Source: Turbatrix aceti
Lineage: Eukaryota > Nematoda > Chromadorea > Rhabditida > Panagrolaimidae
DNA length: 64,000 bases
Direction: 5' to 3'
Assembly (NCBI GenBank): GCA_963969345.1
Contig: OZ017769.1
Coordinates: 4,715,725 to 4,779,724, forward strand
In this document: piece by piece, positions 12,978 to 22,353 of the stretch
How positions within the stretch are numbered: the first letter of the stretch is position 1
Layout of the letters: each line of letters starts with the position of its first letter
Program-made: the position numbers and the translations under genes
Notes under the pieces: model-generated
The model's input: the letters and a program-made list of their open reading frames with translations, nothing else
Databases searched by the model: none
What the model was told of the DNA's origin: nothing

Positions 12978-15482
12978 TCATAACCTGCAAAACCCACCTG
13001 TTCGTCCGGAGGATTGCACCGTCGATCCTACCATTTTAGGTTTCATGATCTTGATCAGCCATCTGAGTGCTCGTTGTTGGATCCGGGCCTGCTTCGCCGC
13101 GTTGTCTGGTTTTTCTGCCTCCCGAGCCCTCTTCCGGGTCGGCGAGCTTGAGGGGCGTGCGTCTTCATCATTATCCCCGTCTTCTTCGTACGGACGAATG
13201 TTGTACAGATCTCGCTCTTCTTGTTCCTCTGCTTCCAGCATCTCTGCATAAGACAGTTGATCCTCGTACAGTATTGCCTTGTCTAAGTCTTCCAGATCTT
13301 TTGGGGTTAGTTTATCTTCAATGTGTTTGGCCCTTCTGAGCCGCCTTAAATGTTGCCCAAGACTCAACTGACCTAGGTTTTCTTTTGCTCGCGCCGCAAT
13401 TGATGCCAGTAGCAGTGGTTTGGGTTCCGCAGGGTCGTCTGAGTCGAGAGCCATAGCTAGGTGTGCTACCGCGCTGTTTGTGGTGCTAATCATCCATGGC
13501 ATCGATGAGTTGTTGCTTGCCCGCCATGCCTCAACCGTGTGTTGTAACGTGGTCGTTTTGCCCGCGCCAGCGTGTGCCAGCGCTACATGATATCCTCCGG
13601 GCGATTTGAGAACTCCTTCGATTAGGCTTCGCTGGTCCTGCGTTAAGAATGACGGCAGAGTGTACGACCCACCGTCCGTCCCTGCATCTGCTTGTTTCTT
13701 TACGTCTCCGCGTCGAGGAGCGTCGAGTCGGCGGGCAAACACCGCTGCCAACATCTTGCGATTCCAGTTTGACATTGGTTCGATAACCCCCTCTGGATTG
13801 TCTTCAAGCTTTTGAGCGAAGAGAGTCGCAATGTCTGTGCTATTGAGGGGCGCAATTCGGTACGGTGTTTGAACGATCTCTCGGAGGCTACTGAGATGTA
13901 GCTCAGAAAGCAATGTTGTCATGGCAGCTTCTAGCCGAAGCGTACAGGTGCTGTCTCTTTCACTGAAAATCGCCTCTCTGACGAGAACCGGTAGTATTTT
14001 CGCCGGTCCATCATTCTGAGGTTTCAGTGCGGCCAAGCTTCCTCGCGAGTAAGCCATGCTGACTGCATACCTGGTATTGCGGATCGAGAACGTGTGTTCT
14101 ATAGACACTCTGCCGTGGGGCAGCGGCACCGGTTTCAGGTACACGTCATTCTGAATGGCCGGTTTGAGTGCAGACACTTCTTTATGTTGTGTGGCCAACC
14201 CTGCTATCAGCAGCCTTCTTGCCATTGCCTGGAATTCGCTGATCGAGTCGTCCATCATGTAGAGAGATTTTTCTCGATGTGCTGGCTTTTGCAGAGCCTG
14301 TAGCAGGAACAACTTTGACTTCAGCAACGTGAAGTCTGTTGGCGCGTGCCTGAAGACTTCTGTCGTGGGAGGAATGAACAGCTGTCGTGGCAAGCATACT
14401 CGGCAGCCCGCAGGGACTACCGAGTACTCCGCAGTGGCTAGACCTTGTCCAAGCGATCCTGGGCCCTGGTAGGAAAACATCTTAGGGAGTCGTTGCCTTC
14501 CCTTTGAGTACTTCGTGATATAGTCTCTGGTTGCTCCAATGTTTCGGACATACGCCACAGCTGACTCGGTTTCTGCTTGCGTAGTTAGTCGATACAGCAA
14601 TATAGTGGGGGCAGATTGCATGCTGAACAGGCCGTGATCCGTGGCAAGATCTTCTTCTGGCGAGTAGCTGACAATTTCAAGCAAGTCATCCGGATACAGC
14701 GACAACTTGTATTCCCTCCAGGACTTACGGGGGGAATTTACTTCGATGGAGTCACTTGTCAGCTTCATTAGCAAGGGAAAGCCTGCGATTCCTGTGCGTT
14801 CTATGGCTACAATGGTGTTGTGCGCCGACACTGCCGAGGAGGATATAATACGTCCTTTGATGAAGCCATGTTGTTGCGTGTACGCGCCTGCATCGCCGTA
14901 TCTTTCTGTCACCGCCGTCAGACCCGCCCTTTCACGTATAGCGGTGCATTCCCTTGGTATTCCGGTTGTCTGGCGGCGAGTTACTGCAGGCAGGGGAGCT
15001 TCTTCGTCTTCATATCGTGCGGCGGGTTCGTCTACCTCCATCGGTTGTGCTCGCCAAGACTGCTCGGCCCAAGAGCCTGTATCTTCTGCTTCGAGGTTGC
15101 TTGCTTCTTGCAAGAGGGGCTGCATCAGTGGCTCCTTTATAATGACTTCTGTGGTTGGTGTTTCGGCTTGGGTTTCTGTGGGAGTGTTGCGGGCTTCTTG
15201 CTCAGTTCTTCGTTGCGGGGGGTTTGTTTGTGAATCCGTGTAGCTTGCTTCGTGCAAGGGAGACTTCTCTTTTCGCTGTGGTTTGGTTGTCGTTTCTGTA
15301 AGGGTTTGCTCGGACCGTGGGTTTGGTGCATCGTCAAGCTGAGGGTTACTTGCTTCCTGCAAGTTAAGCGCGTTCGTGCAATGGGTGTCTTCCGGTGGAG
15401 TCCTAAGGTCACGGTTGTTGACTTCAGGAGATTCCGTTGTGGCCTTGGATTTGCTGGGAGACTTTTTCTTGCGCGGGGGCAT
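12978..15482 (-). CDS. Retroelement ORF2: SF1-helicase-like protein truncated before motif II
   Basis: From the ATG at 15482 (MPPRKKKSP) the protein has 834 residues; the frame is open back to an ATG at 15620. The N-terminal ~165 residues are a Lys/Pro/Thr/Glu-rich low-complexity region. A globular middle follows that I do not recognise. Near the C-terminus comes a Q-motif-like segment (FLTQDQRSLIEGVL), a Walker A motif AHAGAGKTT (13577-13551) and a motif-Ia-like STTNSAVAHLA, as in Upf1/Dna2-type SF1 helicases. The frame ends after PKMVGSTVQS, just where such helicases lead into the Walker B DEAxQ, and only 121 bases separate the stop from the LTR. Motifs II-VI are therefore absent, so helicase activity is unlikely; nucleotide binding is possible. 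The 15482 start is preferred because a strong splice acceptor lies 20 bases upstream. Confidence 0.75.
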   Translation of the reverse strand: MPPRKKKSPSKSKATTESPEVNNRDLRTPPEDTHCTNALNLQEASNPQLDDAPNPRSEQTLTETTTKPQRKEKSPLHEASYTDSQTNPPQRRTEQEARNTPTETQAETPTTEVIIKEPLMQPLLQEASNLEAEDTGSWAEQSWRAQPMEVDEPAARYEDEEAPLPAVTRRQTTGIPRECTAIRERAGLTAVTERYGDAGAYTQQHGFIKGRIISSSAVSAHNTIVAIERTGIAGFPLLMKLTSDSIEVNSPRKSWREYKLSLYPDDLLEIVSYSPEEDLATDHGLFSMQSAPTILLYRLTTQAETESAVAYVRNIGATRDYITKYSKGRQRLPKMFSYQGPGSLGQGLATAEYSVVPAGCRVCLPRQLFIPPTTEVFRHAPTDFTLLKSKLFLLQALQKPAHREKSLYMMDDSISEFQAMARRLLIAGLATQHKEVSALKPAIQNDVYLKPVPLPHGRVSIEHTFSIRNTRYAVSMAYSRGSLAALKPQNDGPAKILPVLVREAIFSERDSTCTLRLEAAMTTLLSELHLSSLREIVQTPYRIAPLNSTDIATLFAQKLEDNPEGVIEPMSNWNRKMLAAVFARRLDAPRRGDVKKQADAGTDGGSYTLPSFLTQDQRSLIEGVLKSPGGYHVALAHAGAGKTTTLQHTVEAWRASNNSSMPWMISTTNSAVAHLAMALDSDDPAEPKPLLLASIAARAKENLGQLSLGQHLRRLRRAKHIEDKLTPKDLEDLDKAILYEDQLSYAEMLEAEEQEERDLYNIRPYEEDGDNDEDARPSSSPTRKRAREAEKPDNAAKQARIQQRALRWLIKIMKPKMVGSTVQSSGRTGGFCRL

Positions 15483-15502
15483 CGCGTTCGAGAGCACTTG
15501 TT

Positions 15503-15504
15503 CT
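15503..15504 (-). promoter_or_regulatory. Splice acceptor just upstream of retroelement ORF2
   Basis: On the minus strand ten T residues followed by AG end at 15503, leaving a 20-base leader before the ATG at 15482. This is a textbook nematode cis- or trans-splice acceptor, and suggests ORF2 is made from a spliced subgenomic message rather than by frameshifting. Confidence 0.6.
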
Positions 15505-15561
15505 AAAAAAAAAAGGATTAATAGATGGTGATTTTGTGTTTCAATAATGTTGTACCACGCC

Positions 15562-18500
15562 TCACGGAGAATATCTTCTCGGGGCACGTACTTCACGACG
15601 CGGACGCGAACGATCTTCATGCACGGACTCGTTTATACTTGATTGCCCTGTGGTTAGTTCGTCTTCTGTTGTTCGGTGGTCAAACCCGGTAAGAGATTTG
15701 TCAATAGTGGCCCCAGCGTCAGACAAAACCCGCCTTTCAATCAACGGCAATGAGTTAGTCGTATTAACAGGTCCAAAGAAGCCAACAGCCCTCTTCAGCT
15801 GGTTTAGATTTACCTTGCGTGGCCTGCTTTGCGGTGATCTCACACTGGTTATAATGGCATGCGGGGGATCTATTGTTACTACCCTAAAGGGGCCAACGTA
15901 ACGATACGTCAGCTTTTTGGCTATATGACGCTTCGTGCCTAGGTTAGTAAACCATGCTAATTCTCCTATCTGGATCCGTCCCGGTTTGCACCTTGCATTG
16001 TAGTACGCTTCATTTTCTCTCTGCTGGGACATGGCTCTTGCATCCGCTGCCCTCCATGCCTCCTGTAGAGTTTTCACTAGTGTTGCTCTGAAAAGACTTA
16101 TGTCGGTGTCGACAACCACTTGTCGTTTCTCCGGGTGCAGTAGCCGATCGATTGTAAATACTGGATCTCTACCAAACATCAGGAAATACGGGGTTTCCCT
16201 TGTTGATTCGTGGGTGCTGGTGTTGTACGCAAACTCTAACGCCGGAACGAAAAGGGCCCAATCTCGTTGATCCTCTTTGATGTACTTCGACAACATATCT
16301 TCTAACGTCCGAAACGTGCGCTCACACATTGCGTTGCCTCGGGACCAGGCCACGGTGCTGAAAGTCTTCTGGATGCTGATTAGATTGCAGAACTCCATGT
16401 AAAACTCAGACGTAAACGCAGCCCCGTTGTCCGAGTGTAATCTGGTCATGCATCCAAAACGTAGAATTACCTTCTCCCATAATGCTCTTGCCAGCGTATA
16501 AGCTCGAGCGTCTTCTACCGGTATGCTCACCAGGTATCTGGAAAACAGGCATACTATGTTCATAACATATCTGTATCCGTCTGACTCGGGGTAAGGACCT
16601 GCTAGATCCAAGGCAACTGTCTCCCATATCGTGTTGTGGTGAGCCGGATTCATGAGCTCTCTGATGGGGGGTACAGGCTTCCGCCTGCGCTGGCAAGCCT
16701 CACATGCCTCTGCGAAGTTTCTAAAATCCTTTTGCATGCTGGGCCAAAAGTAAGACTGTGCTTTTCGTAACGCTTTTCGTGAAGATAGATGCCCGCCTCC
16801 GGAAGGAGAGGAATGAAAGAAGTCTAATATTAACCTTCGGAGCGATGTCGGTATATACAGCCTAAGGCAACCATTGTCGCCGCTTCGGCATACTCTCCCA
16901 ATTTCATCCAGCTTGTACATGTTGGCAGCATTCGAGGTCTCCGAGACATTTTGCTGCCCAAGCTGAACTAGAATCTGTTTGATTATCTCATCCTTTTTCT
17001 GCTCACTAGCGACGTCAATCATTTGGATTTCTCCTCCGGAGTCCTCTTTTAAAAGCACGTTGGCTGGGACTTGCGCTTCTAGTAGATGCTCTGCGGGTTC
17101 CACAAGTAGGCAGACTGGGGGTTCTATTGCGTCAACTAGTTCTTGCAGCGTTTTCCCTGGTGGCTCCTCCATTACCACCCTTGATAGTGCGTCTGCGAGC
17201 GTGTTCGATTTACCCTCAATGTGCACGAATTTGATCCTGTACTCTTGTAGTTCTATCATCCACCTTGCCAGCTGCGGCGTGGTCTCTTTCTTTGAAACGA
17301 GAAACGATAGAGGTTTATGGTCAGTGTGAATGATTATTTCCATGTTATAGAGATAGTGCCGAAAGCTGCGAATTCCAAAAATTATAGCCCCGAGTTCTGC
17401 ATGAACAGCTGGTTGTCTACGCTCAGGCTCTGACATCGCTCGGGAGGCGTGTGCTATCGCATAGTACGCTTTATTCTGAACGTCGCGCTGCAGGAGGCTG
17501 GCAGCTTGTGCCACTGCGCTTGCATCTGTGAATAAGTGCATGGGTTCTTGAAAATCAGGAAAACGCAGAATGGGTCTCTCGCAGAGATTTTGCTTTAACT
17601 GTGTAAACGCCCTCTCTTGATCTGGGCCCCACTCCCATGTCAGTGACCTTTTTGTTAGTCTGGTTAGTGGCTCAGCTGCATCAGAAAAACCCTGGATGAA
17701 TCTGCGAAAGAAGTTACACATCCCCAGAAATCGTTTGACCTCTGTGAGGTTCGTGGGTGCCGGAAAGTTCCTAATTTTCTCAGTGTTGGCTTCTGCCGGT
17801 CGCGCCCCATCTTTGTCAACAAGATGTCCCAGCAGCAGCACGGATTTCTTTGCAAAGTCGCATTTTTTTGGAGAAAGCTTTAGCTGATACTCCCGAAACC
17901 GTTCAAAGACCTTTCTTAGTGCTATTAGGTGGTTTTCAAAATCTGGCTCCCTGGAATATACTACAATGTCGTCTACATAGGAAACTACAACATCGTCCAG
18001 CCCTTTCAGTATCTGATTGATGATTCTCGAAAAAATACTGGTTGCGTTTTTCAGCCCAAATGGCATATGTGTCATCTGGAAGACGTTTTCCTCCGTGATG
18101 ACCCCACATTTATACGACGTGAGAGGGTCCAGGGGACATTGCCAGTATCCCTTGGTGGCATCTAGCGTGGATAGGTAGTGCGCCCCCGATAATTTCTCAA
18201 TTAGATCATCAAGACGAGGTATAGGAAAGTTGTCGGTCACAGTGAGATCATTTAGCTTCCGAAAATCAACACAAGGGCGCAGGGTCCCGTCCTTTTTCTT
18301 CACCAGCACTATGGGGGAGGCCCACGGAGTGTCACTTTCAACCAACCTGCCCGTCGATATCAAGTTGTCGATGTGTTGCTTGAGCTCTTGCTTGAACTGC
18401 GCCGGCACCCTGTATGGGCGGTTCCGAGGGGGAACCTCTGTCGTTGTGACTAGCCTTGGTGCTGGGATTTTGCATGTGGCCATGTCGTACGCCGATTTGC

Positions 18501-21500
18501 TGAAAATGTCGTTGAACTCACTTAACAACTTGCGTAGTTCCGATTTCTGCCTCTCGTCAATCTGTGCATTGTCCAGCGAGACCTTGTATTCGTGGTCGAC
18601 GTCAGGGATTGTGATTTCCATTAGTGCTGCTGCCGCCTGAGTTTCGCTTGGCACGGTTACTGGATGAGCTACGCCCAGCGTCATTTTTTCATAGACCGTT
18701 GCATACTCGTCCGAACCATTTATCATCATGAGTTTGCCGCACTCCTTTCCCTGAAATGTAAAAGCTGCTGCTATCAGCTGCGCCTTTGGTAGCTCTTTGG
18801 GCTCTGCGAGATATAGAGGGGCTTTTAGGCCGGATCCCATTTTTACCTCGATTACACTGGCAGAATGCGGCGGGATCCTGACTGTCGTCACCGCCATTAT
18901 CTTGCCCGGCTCATACAAATAACCCAGCGGTAGTTCCTGGCCGTGTAGTCTGACCCTCCAATCCGTGTAGTCAAATGTGATGGGTGGCAGCATCCGTAGA
19001 GAATCAACTCCTGAAATCACATCGTGTCTTATGCTGGTGGTGAGACCGTCCGCAAAGCACATTCTGATTTGCGTGCTGTGACTGCCCACCCGGAGAGTGA
19101 CTACCTTAGTTCCGATTATCCTTAGCTCATGCCCAGATGCGGTTTCTACTGGTAGTGGTGCGGCATCTAGCTGGCTTTTGCTGACCTGGAACAGATCTAG
19201 AAGCTCGGCTGGAGCCAGTGACACGCTTGCACCCGTGTCGATGAGCGCTCTGACATTTATTCCATTTACCTTTACCATCACTACTGATTGTGGCAACCGA
19301 TAGTCATGTGGCAGCGTGTATACGGCTTCTCTGGGCGAGTCAGACTTTTTGTTGGTGTTACGATCTTCCTGATCATCCCTCATGAACTGCGCATACCCTG
19401 CGTGCTTGTCCTCTTCTTCGCTGCATCGATCGCAATCCCCATTTTCTGCGCTCACCCTGCCTTTGCTCGTTACGGAGAGAGAAAAAGGAACGCTTTCTTT
19501 TCTTAGAACCAAAATATTTTTTTTAAAGTCTAGTTCGAAAGCAGGCAGAGCAGTCATGCAGTTGACGCCTAGTATGATGTCAACGCCTTCTTTGAAACAT
19601 GGAAGATCTCCGCCGTGCAAAAAGATGTGAATGCGCGTGCTGGCAATGTGCACAGCAACTGTCTCCCCTGTCTGTAATGGAATTTGCTCCCCTGTGGCCG
19701 TTGTTACGCAATCAGTTGTTTGTGTGGGTTTGCTTCGAAAAATGCGCGCTACCTTCCTTGACGCGATGCTCATATCCGCTCCCGTGTCAAGCATCGCGCG
19801 AAACGTGTGGCCGTTGATCTTTACATGAATTATCAGGCGCGCTCCTAAACATAAAACTTCCGGAGGCCACCGTGACGCCGCCTGTCTCCTTTCTTCAGTG
19901 GTGACTTCGCGGAGTTCATATCGCTGACCCCCGCGCTCATTTTGGCTTTGTTGATCCTGAGCTTTGCGCAGAGCGTACGAGAGGGCTACTGCAACCCTGC
20001 CATTTAATAAGTAAACTATCGCTAAGGGAACGATGACGTCGCGTATAAAGAGAAAAGACACCCATAGACAGCATACACACATCCAACACTCCCGGATATC
20101 GATCTCCTCTCCGATTAGAAATGCCCACCAACCTCGACGAACCAGACTTGCTGCCGTGGAGTCCGTTTGTAGGTGTCGGTCGATAGATGAACCCAGTTGC
20201 TTCTGTACCTCCGCCTGAACTCTCGCTTCTCTCAGTGACTGCTCGATGTTGTCGAGTGGCAGAAGAGCTCGTGCTTCAGTCAGTATTAGGTCATGAAACG
20301 TTGTTGGTAACGGACCTGTTCCCAATGCCTCTGCGGTGTGTGCTGGGGTCCACTTCTTGATGGGTAGCTGTCGGTTTGCTCCTGAAATGAGATTAAATTC
20401 CTTATCCCTGCCGGGCACCACCCTCCATGGAGTGGCCAGCTCGCAGTCTACCGTTGTCCTGCGGTGGCTTACAATGCCTGTGACCGTATCCGCATACGCC
20501 TGTAGAGTTTGCGATCCCAGGTTCACCGTTACGGGAAGTTCGAGGGTGCATTCGGTTGTCGCCCGTGGTTGCCACTGTTCTTGTGCTATTGCCTGGCAGG
20601 GCCACAATCGCACCGTGTTGGCCGCCAGCACTTCTGCCTGTACAAATTCTTGCCGAATGAGTCTTCGCACGATCATGGACGGCTGGAGCAACAACGTGCT
20701 AAGCATGGCTGTCCAGCCAAAATCTCGAGCTTCACATGCCGATCCTGAAAGCCTGATTAGTCTGTTGATCGTCGCTTCATTTACCGCTGCTAGCTGTGCC
20801 GCCAACTGCTCCGATTGCACTAGTCCTGAGCTGCTGCGTTTCGTTCTGGTGGTCAGCACTAGCCGTTTCGCTGCATCCTGTGATATGGCGTACCCTTGAT
20901 CCGCTACAATGAGCTTCTGACCGCATTCTTCTATCAGGTGTTCATGCTGAAATGATAATAGGAACTCACCCGTTTCTGTTATCCACGTACGGTTACCCGC
21001 AAATCCTCGCCAACTGCCCAGCACTTCATACCTACATATCTGGTGTGAGCGTTTCTCCCAGATCAGAACGGCTCCGCTCTCAAGGTGGCATCTGCCATCT
21101 TCGATTCTGCACTCTCTCGCATCACCGATGACTGTGTGCAGTTGCAGACTGTCCGCTTCGTGCCATATGACAACTTCGTGCGCGAAGCAATTTGTGGCTT
21201 CGGTGTAGCGAGTCGTAAAACTCCCGATGATCGGCCATGGATATTCAAAGTGCAATTGATTTGAAGTTTTAAGTAACTCACCGGTACGTGTCATTTGCCC
21301 GCTTGGCGACGTCTTTTTCTTCCACATACGTCGGCACTCCTCCTCGTCCAGCGGTAGTGTCTCTTCGGTGATATTTTGCCTGTGTTCATTCTCCAGTGTT
21401 GTCCAGTAGCTTGCCCTCTGTCTTACGCAGGAGCACATGATGGCTGTGAAGTTTGTCCTTCCAATACTGGGCCTAAAAATCGTGACATCCGTTGGATCCG

Positions 21501-22353
21501 TGGACCACTGATGTTCGGCCGTGATGGGACATCCCAGGGTCTTCGGCAGCCGCATTACTGTCTGCGGGACATCCTTTTGACATAGCATGAGTTGCCCTGA
21601 GGCCACCCCTAGCAGACTGCATAGTATTAACATACAAGTTGCATTCCCCAGTCTGTCGCACCTAATTTTTACCTCTTTCTGCTTTGTGTTGAGCCCTTGC
21701 CTGAGCTCGCAGATCGTCATTACTCCAGTGTTAAAGTCACCGGCTAGTTGCGCTTCAATTTCTCCAACCAACCTGTCGTTGTGTTGTTTGAGAGCTCCAA
21801 TGTGTCGCCGTAACCTGTCTTCTTCGCTCTCTGTTGGTTCCACACTGTTGACCTGTCTGGGTGGTACTGTTTGGGGAGGCTGACCCATGCGAGTGAGGGG
21901 CGATCGGGTCTGATTGCTGGCCTGACCGGGCTGTGGCCCCCGCGGACAGTCTCTCATGATGTGCCCTTGATAGCCACATCTGTAACAAGTTATAACTCTA
22001 CCCACTTGTCTCCTGGTCGTTTCGGGCCGTGGTCGAAGGGCATCTTGTAATTCGGTTCGGAGAGTTTCAAGTTGCTTCCGCAAAACGCTCATTTCATCCT
22101 GCACGACCTCTGCTACCTGTTGTGCCGTGTCACGCCCGCCAGAACTGTTGTGGAATTCGAGTTTCGTTGCCAATTCGAGCGCGTTTGCATATGTTGCGGG
22201 ATTCGCCTGAAGTACTTGCCCGCGCATCTCGTGAGGTAGTCGTTGGGTGAATTCTTCGTAGAGCCTTTCCTGTATGAATTCGTTCGGCTTCGTGGGAAAC
22301 GCTCGTTGAACAAGTGTTTCTAACTTTTCTGCATAGTCTAGAATTCTCCTACC
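15562..22353 (-). CDS. Retroelement ORF1: Gag-Env-like-PR-PR-RT-RNase H-integrase polyprotein (5' partial)
   Basis: The frame is open from the assembly gap to the stop at 15562; residues are numbered from the internal ATG at 22227. Upstream, 42 further codons are capsid-like. The order is: CCHC knuckle CYRCGYQGHIMRDC (81-94); envelope-like domain with a hydrophobic leader (197-211), sequons N259, N285 and N412, a furin-like RTKR (461-464) and membrane segments (714-741); protease 1 with DTGAD (814-818) and ILG; protease 2 with DTGAS (997-1001) and ISG; RT with LDATKGYW and YVDD (1417-1420); RNase H with TDAS (1567-1570); zinc-binding HHCC and DD35E integrase (D1874, D1933, E1969). The polyprotein should make particles, reverse-transcribe and integrate. 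An envelope-like domain before protease is odd, since it normally follows integrase. It overlaps the open frame of ORF2 by 59 bases, in the +1 frame. Confidence 0.9.
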   Translation of the reverse strand, partial: GRRILDYAEKLETLVQRAFPTKPNEFIQERLYEEFTQRLPHEMRGQVLQANPATYANALELATKLEFHNSSGGRDTAQQVAEVVQDEMSVLRKQLETLRTELQDALRPRPETTRRQVGRVITCYRCGYQGHIMRDCPRGPQPGQASNQTRSPLTRMGQPPQTVPPRQVNSVEPTESEEDRLRRHIGALKQHNDRLVGEIEAQLAGDFNTGVMTICELRQGLNTKQKEVKIRCDRLGNATCMLILCSLLGVASGQLMLCQKDVPQTVMRLPKTLGCPITAEHQWSTDPTDVTIFRPSIGRTNFTAIMCSCVRQRASYWTTLENEHRQNITEETLPLDEEECRRMWKKKTSPSGQMTRTGELLKTSNQLHFEYPWPIIGSFTTRYTEATNCFAHEVVIWHEADSLQLHTVIGDARECRIEDGRCHLESGAVLIWEKRSHQICRYEVLGSWRGFAGNRTWITETGEFLLSFQHEHLIEECGQKLIVADQGYAISQDAAKRLVLTTRTKRSSSGLVQSEQLAAQLAAVNEATINRLIRLSGSACEARDFGWTAMLSTLLLQPSMIVRRLIRQEFVQAEVLAANTVRLWPCQAIAQEQWQPRATTECTLELPVTVNLGSQTLQAYADTVTGIVSHRRTTVDCELATPWRVVPGRDKEFNLISGANRQLPIKKWTPAHTAEALGTGPLPTTFHDLILTEARALLPLDNIEQSLREARVQAEVQKQLGSSIDRHLQTDSTAASLVRRGWWAFLIGEEIDIRECWMCVCCLWVSFLFIRDVIVPLAIVYLLNGRVAVALSYALRKAQDQQSQNERGGQRYELREVTTEERRQAASRWPPEVLCLGARLIIHVKINGHTFRAMLDTGADMSIASRKVARIFRSKPTQTTDCVTTATGEQIPLQTGETVAVHIASTRIHIFLHGGDLPCFKEGVDIILGVNCMTALPAFELDFKKNILVLRKESVPFSLSVTSKGRVSAENGDCDRCSEEEDKHAGYAQFMRDDQEDRNTNKKSDSPREAVYTLPHDYRLPQSVVMVKVNGINVRALIDTGASVSLAPAELLDLFQVSKSQLDAAPLPVETASGHELRIIGTKVVTLRVGSHSTQIRMCFADGLTTSIRHDVISGVDSLRMLPPITFDYTDWRVRLHGQELPLGYLYEPGKIMAVTTVRIPPHSASVIEVKMGSGLKAPLYLAEPKELPKAQLIAAAFTFQGKECGKLMMINGSDEYATVYEKMTLGVAHPVTVPSETQAAAALMEITIPDVDHEYKVSLDNAQIDERQKSELRKLLSEFNDIFSKSAYDMATCKIPAPRLVTTTEVPPRNRPYRVPAQFKQELKQHIDNLISTGRLVESDTPWASPIVLVKKKDGTLRPCVDFRKLNDLTVTDNFPIPRLDDLIEKLSGAHYLSTLDATKGYWQCPLDPLTSYKCGVITEENVFQMTHMPFGLKNATSIFSRIINQILKGLDDVVVSYVDDIVVYSREPDFENHLIALRKVFERFREYQLKLSPKKCDFAKKSVLLLGHLVDKDGARPAEANTEKIRNFPAPTNLTEVKRFLGMCNFFRRFIQGFSDAAEPLTRLTKRSLTWEWGPDQERAFTQLKQNLCERPILRFPDFQEPMHLFTDASAVAQAASLLQRDVQNKAYYAIAHASRAMSEPERRQPAVHAELGAIIFGIRSFRHYLYNMEIIIHTDHKPLSFLVSKKETTPQLARWMIELQEYRIKFVHIEGKSNTLADALSRVVMEEPPGKTLQELVDAIEPPVCLLVEPAEHLLEAQVPANVLLKEDSGGEIQMIDVASEQKKDEIIKQILVQLGQQNVSETSNAANMYKLDEIGRVCRSGDNGCLRLYIPTSLRRLILDFFHSSPSGGGHLSSRKALRKAQSYFWPSMQKDFRNFAEACEACQRRRKPVPPIRELMNPAHHNTIWETVALDLAGPYPESDGYRYVMNIVCLFSRYLVSIPVEDARAYTLARALWEKVILRFGCMTRLHSDNGAAFTSEFYMEFCNLISIQKTFSTVAWSRGNAMCERTFRTLEDMLSKYIKEDQRDWALFVPALEFAYNTSTHESTRETPYFLMFGRDPVFTIDRLLHPEKRQVVVDTDISLFRATLVKTLQEAWRAADARAMSQQRENEAYYNARCKPGRIQIGELAWFTNLGTKRHIAKKLTYRYVGPFRVVTIDPPHAIITSVRSPQSRPRKVNLNQLKRAVGFFGPVNTTNSLPLIERRVLSDAGATIDKSLTGFDHRTTEDELTTGQSSINESVHEDRSRPRREVRAPRRYSP
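19963..21642 (-). other. Envelope-like glycoprotein domain inside the Gag-Pol frame
   Basis: This segment of ORF1 (residues about 196-755) has the layout of a class-I-like or phlebovirus/chuvirus-like envelope: leader peptide, Cys-rich ectodomain with three N-glycosylation sequons, a basic furin-type cleavage site in its middle, and a C-terminal Cys-rich hydrophobic anchor. I cannot assign it to a viral family by eye. It is continuous in frame with Gag before it and protease after it. Confidence 0.7.

Larger units (their letters stand above)
12521..22353 (-). mobile_element. Ty3/Gypsy-type LTR retrotransposon with internal envelope-like domain and helicase-like 3' ORF, 5' end missing in gap
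   Basis: Reading leftwards on the minus strand: end of Gag, zinc knuckle, envelope-like glycoprotein, two aspartic proteases, RT, RNase H, DD35E integrase, a second ORF, a purine-rich tract and a 3' LTR. RT before RNase H before integrase, with a YVDD centre, is the Ty3/Gypsy order. Both long frames lack stops, so the copy is young. The 5' LTR and Gag N-terminus must lie in the N gap at 22354-22553. The element sits inside a mucin repeat unit, in the same orientation as the mucin gene. The left insertion junction follows gtggcttta; the duplicated target would begin again in the gap. Confidence 0.9.

Noticed and set aside
13055..13249. Frame-shifted continuation of the helicase (Walker B) in other frames before the LTR
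   Set aside because: The 64-codon ORF there is a shadow of ORF2 with no DEAxQ-like motif, and 12857-12977 is too short and holds a homopolymer.
22338..22353. Apparent C-terminus of the mucin ORF at 22338 across the gap
   Set aside because: Those last codons are retroelement Gag sequence read in another frame through the N gap; not a real protein end.
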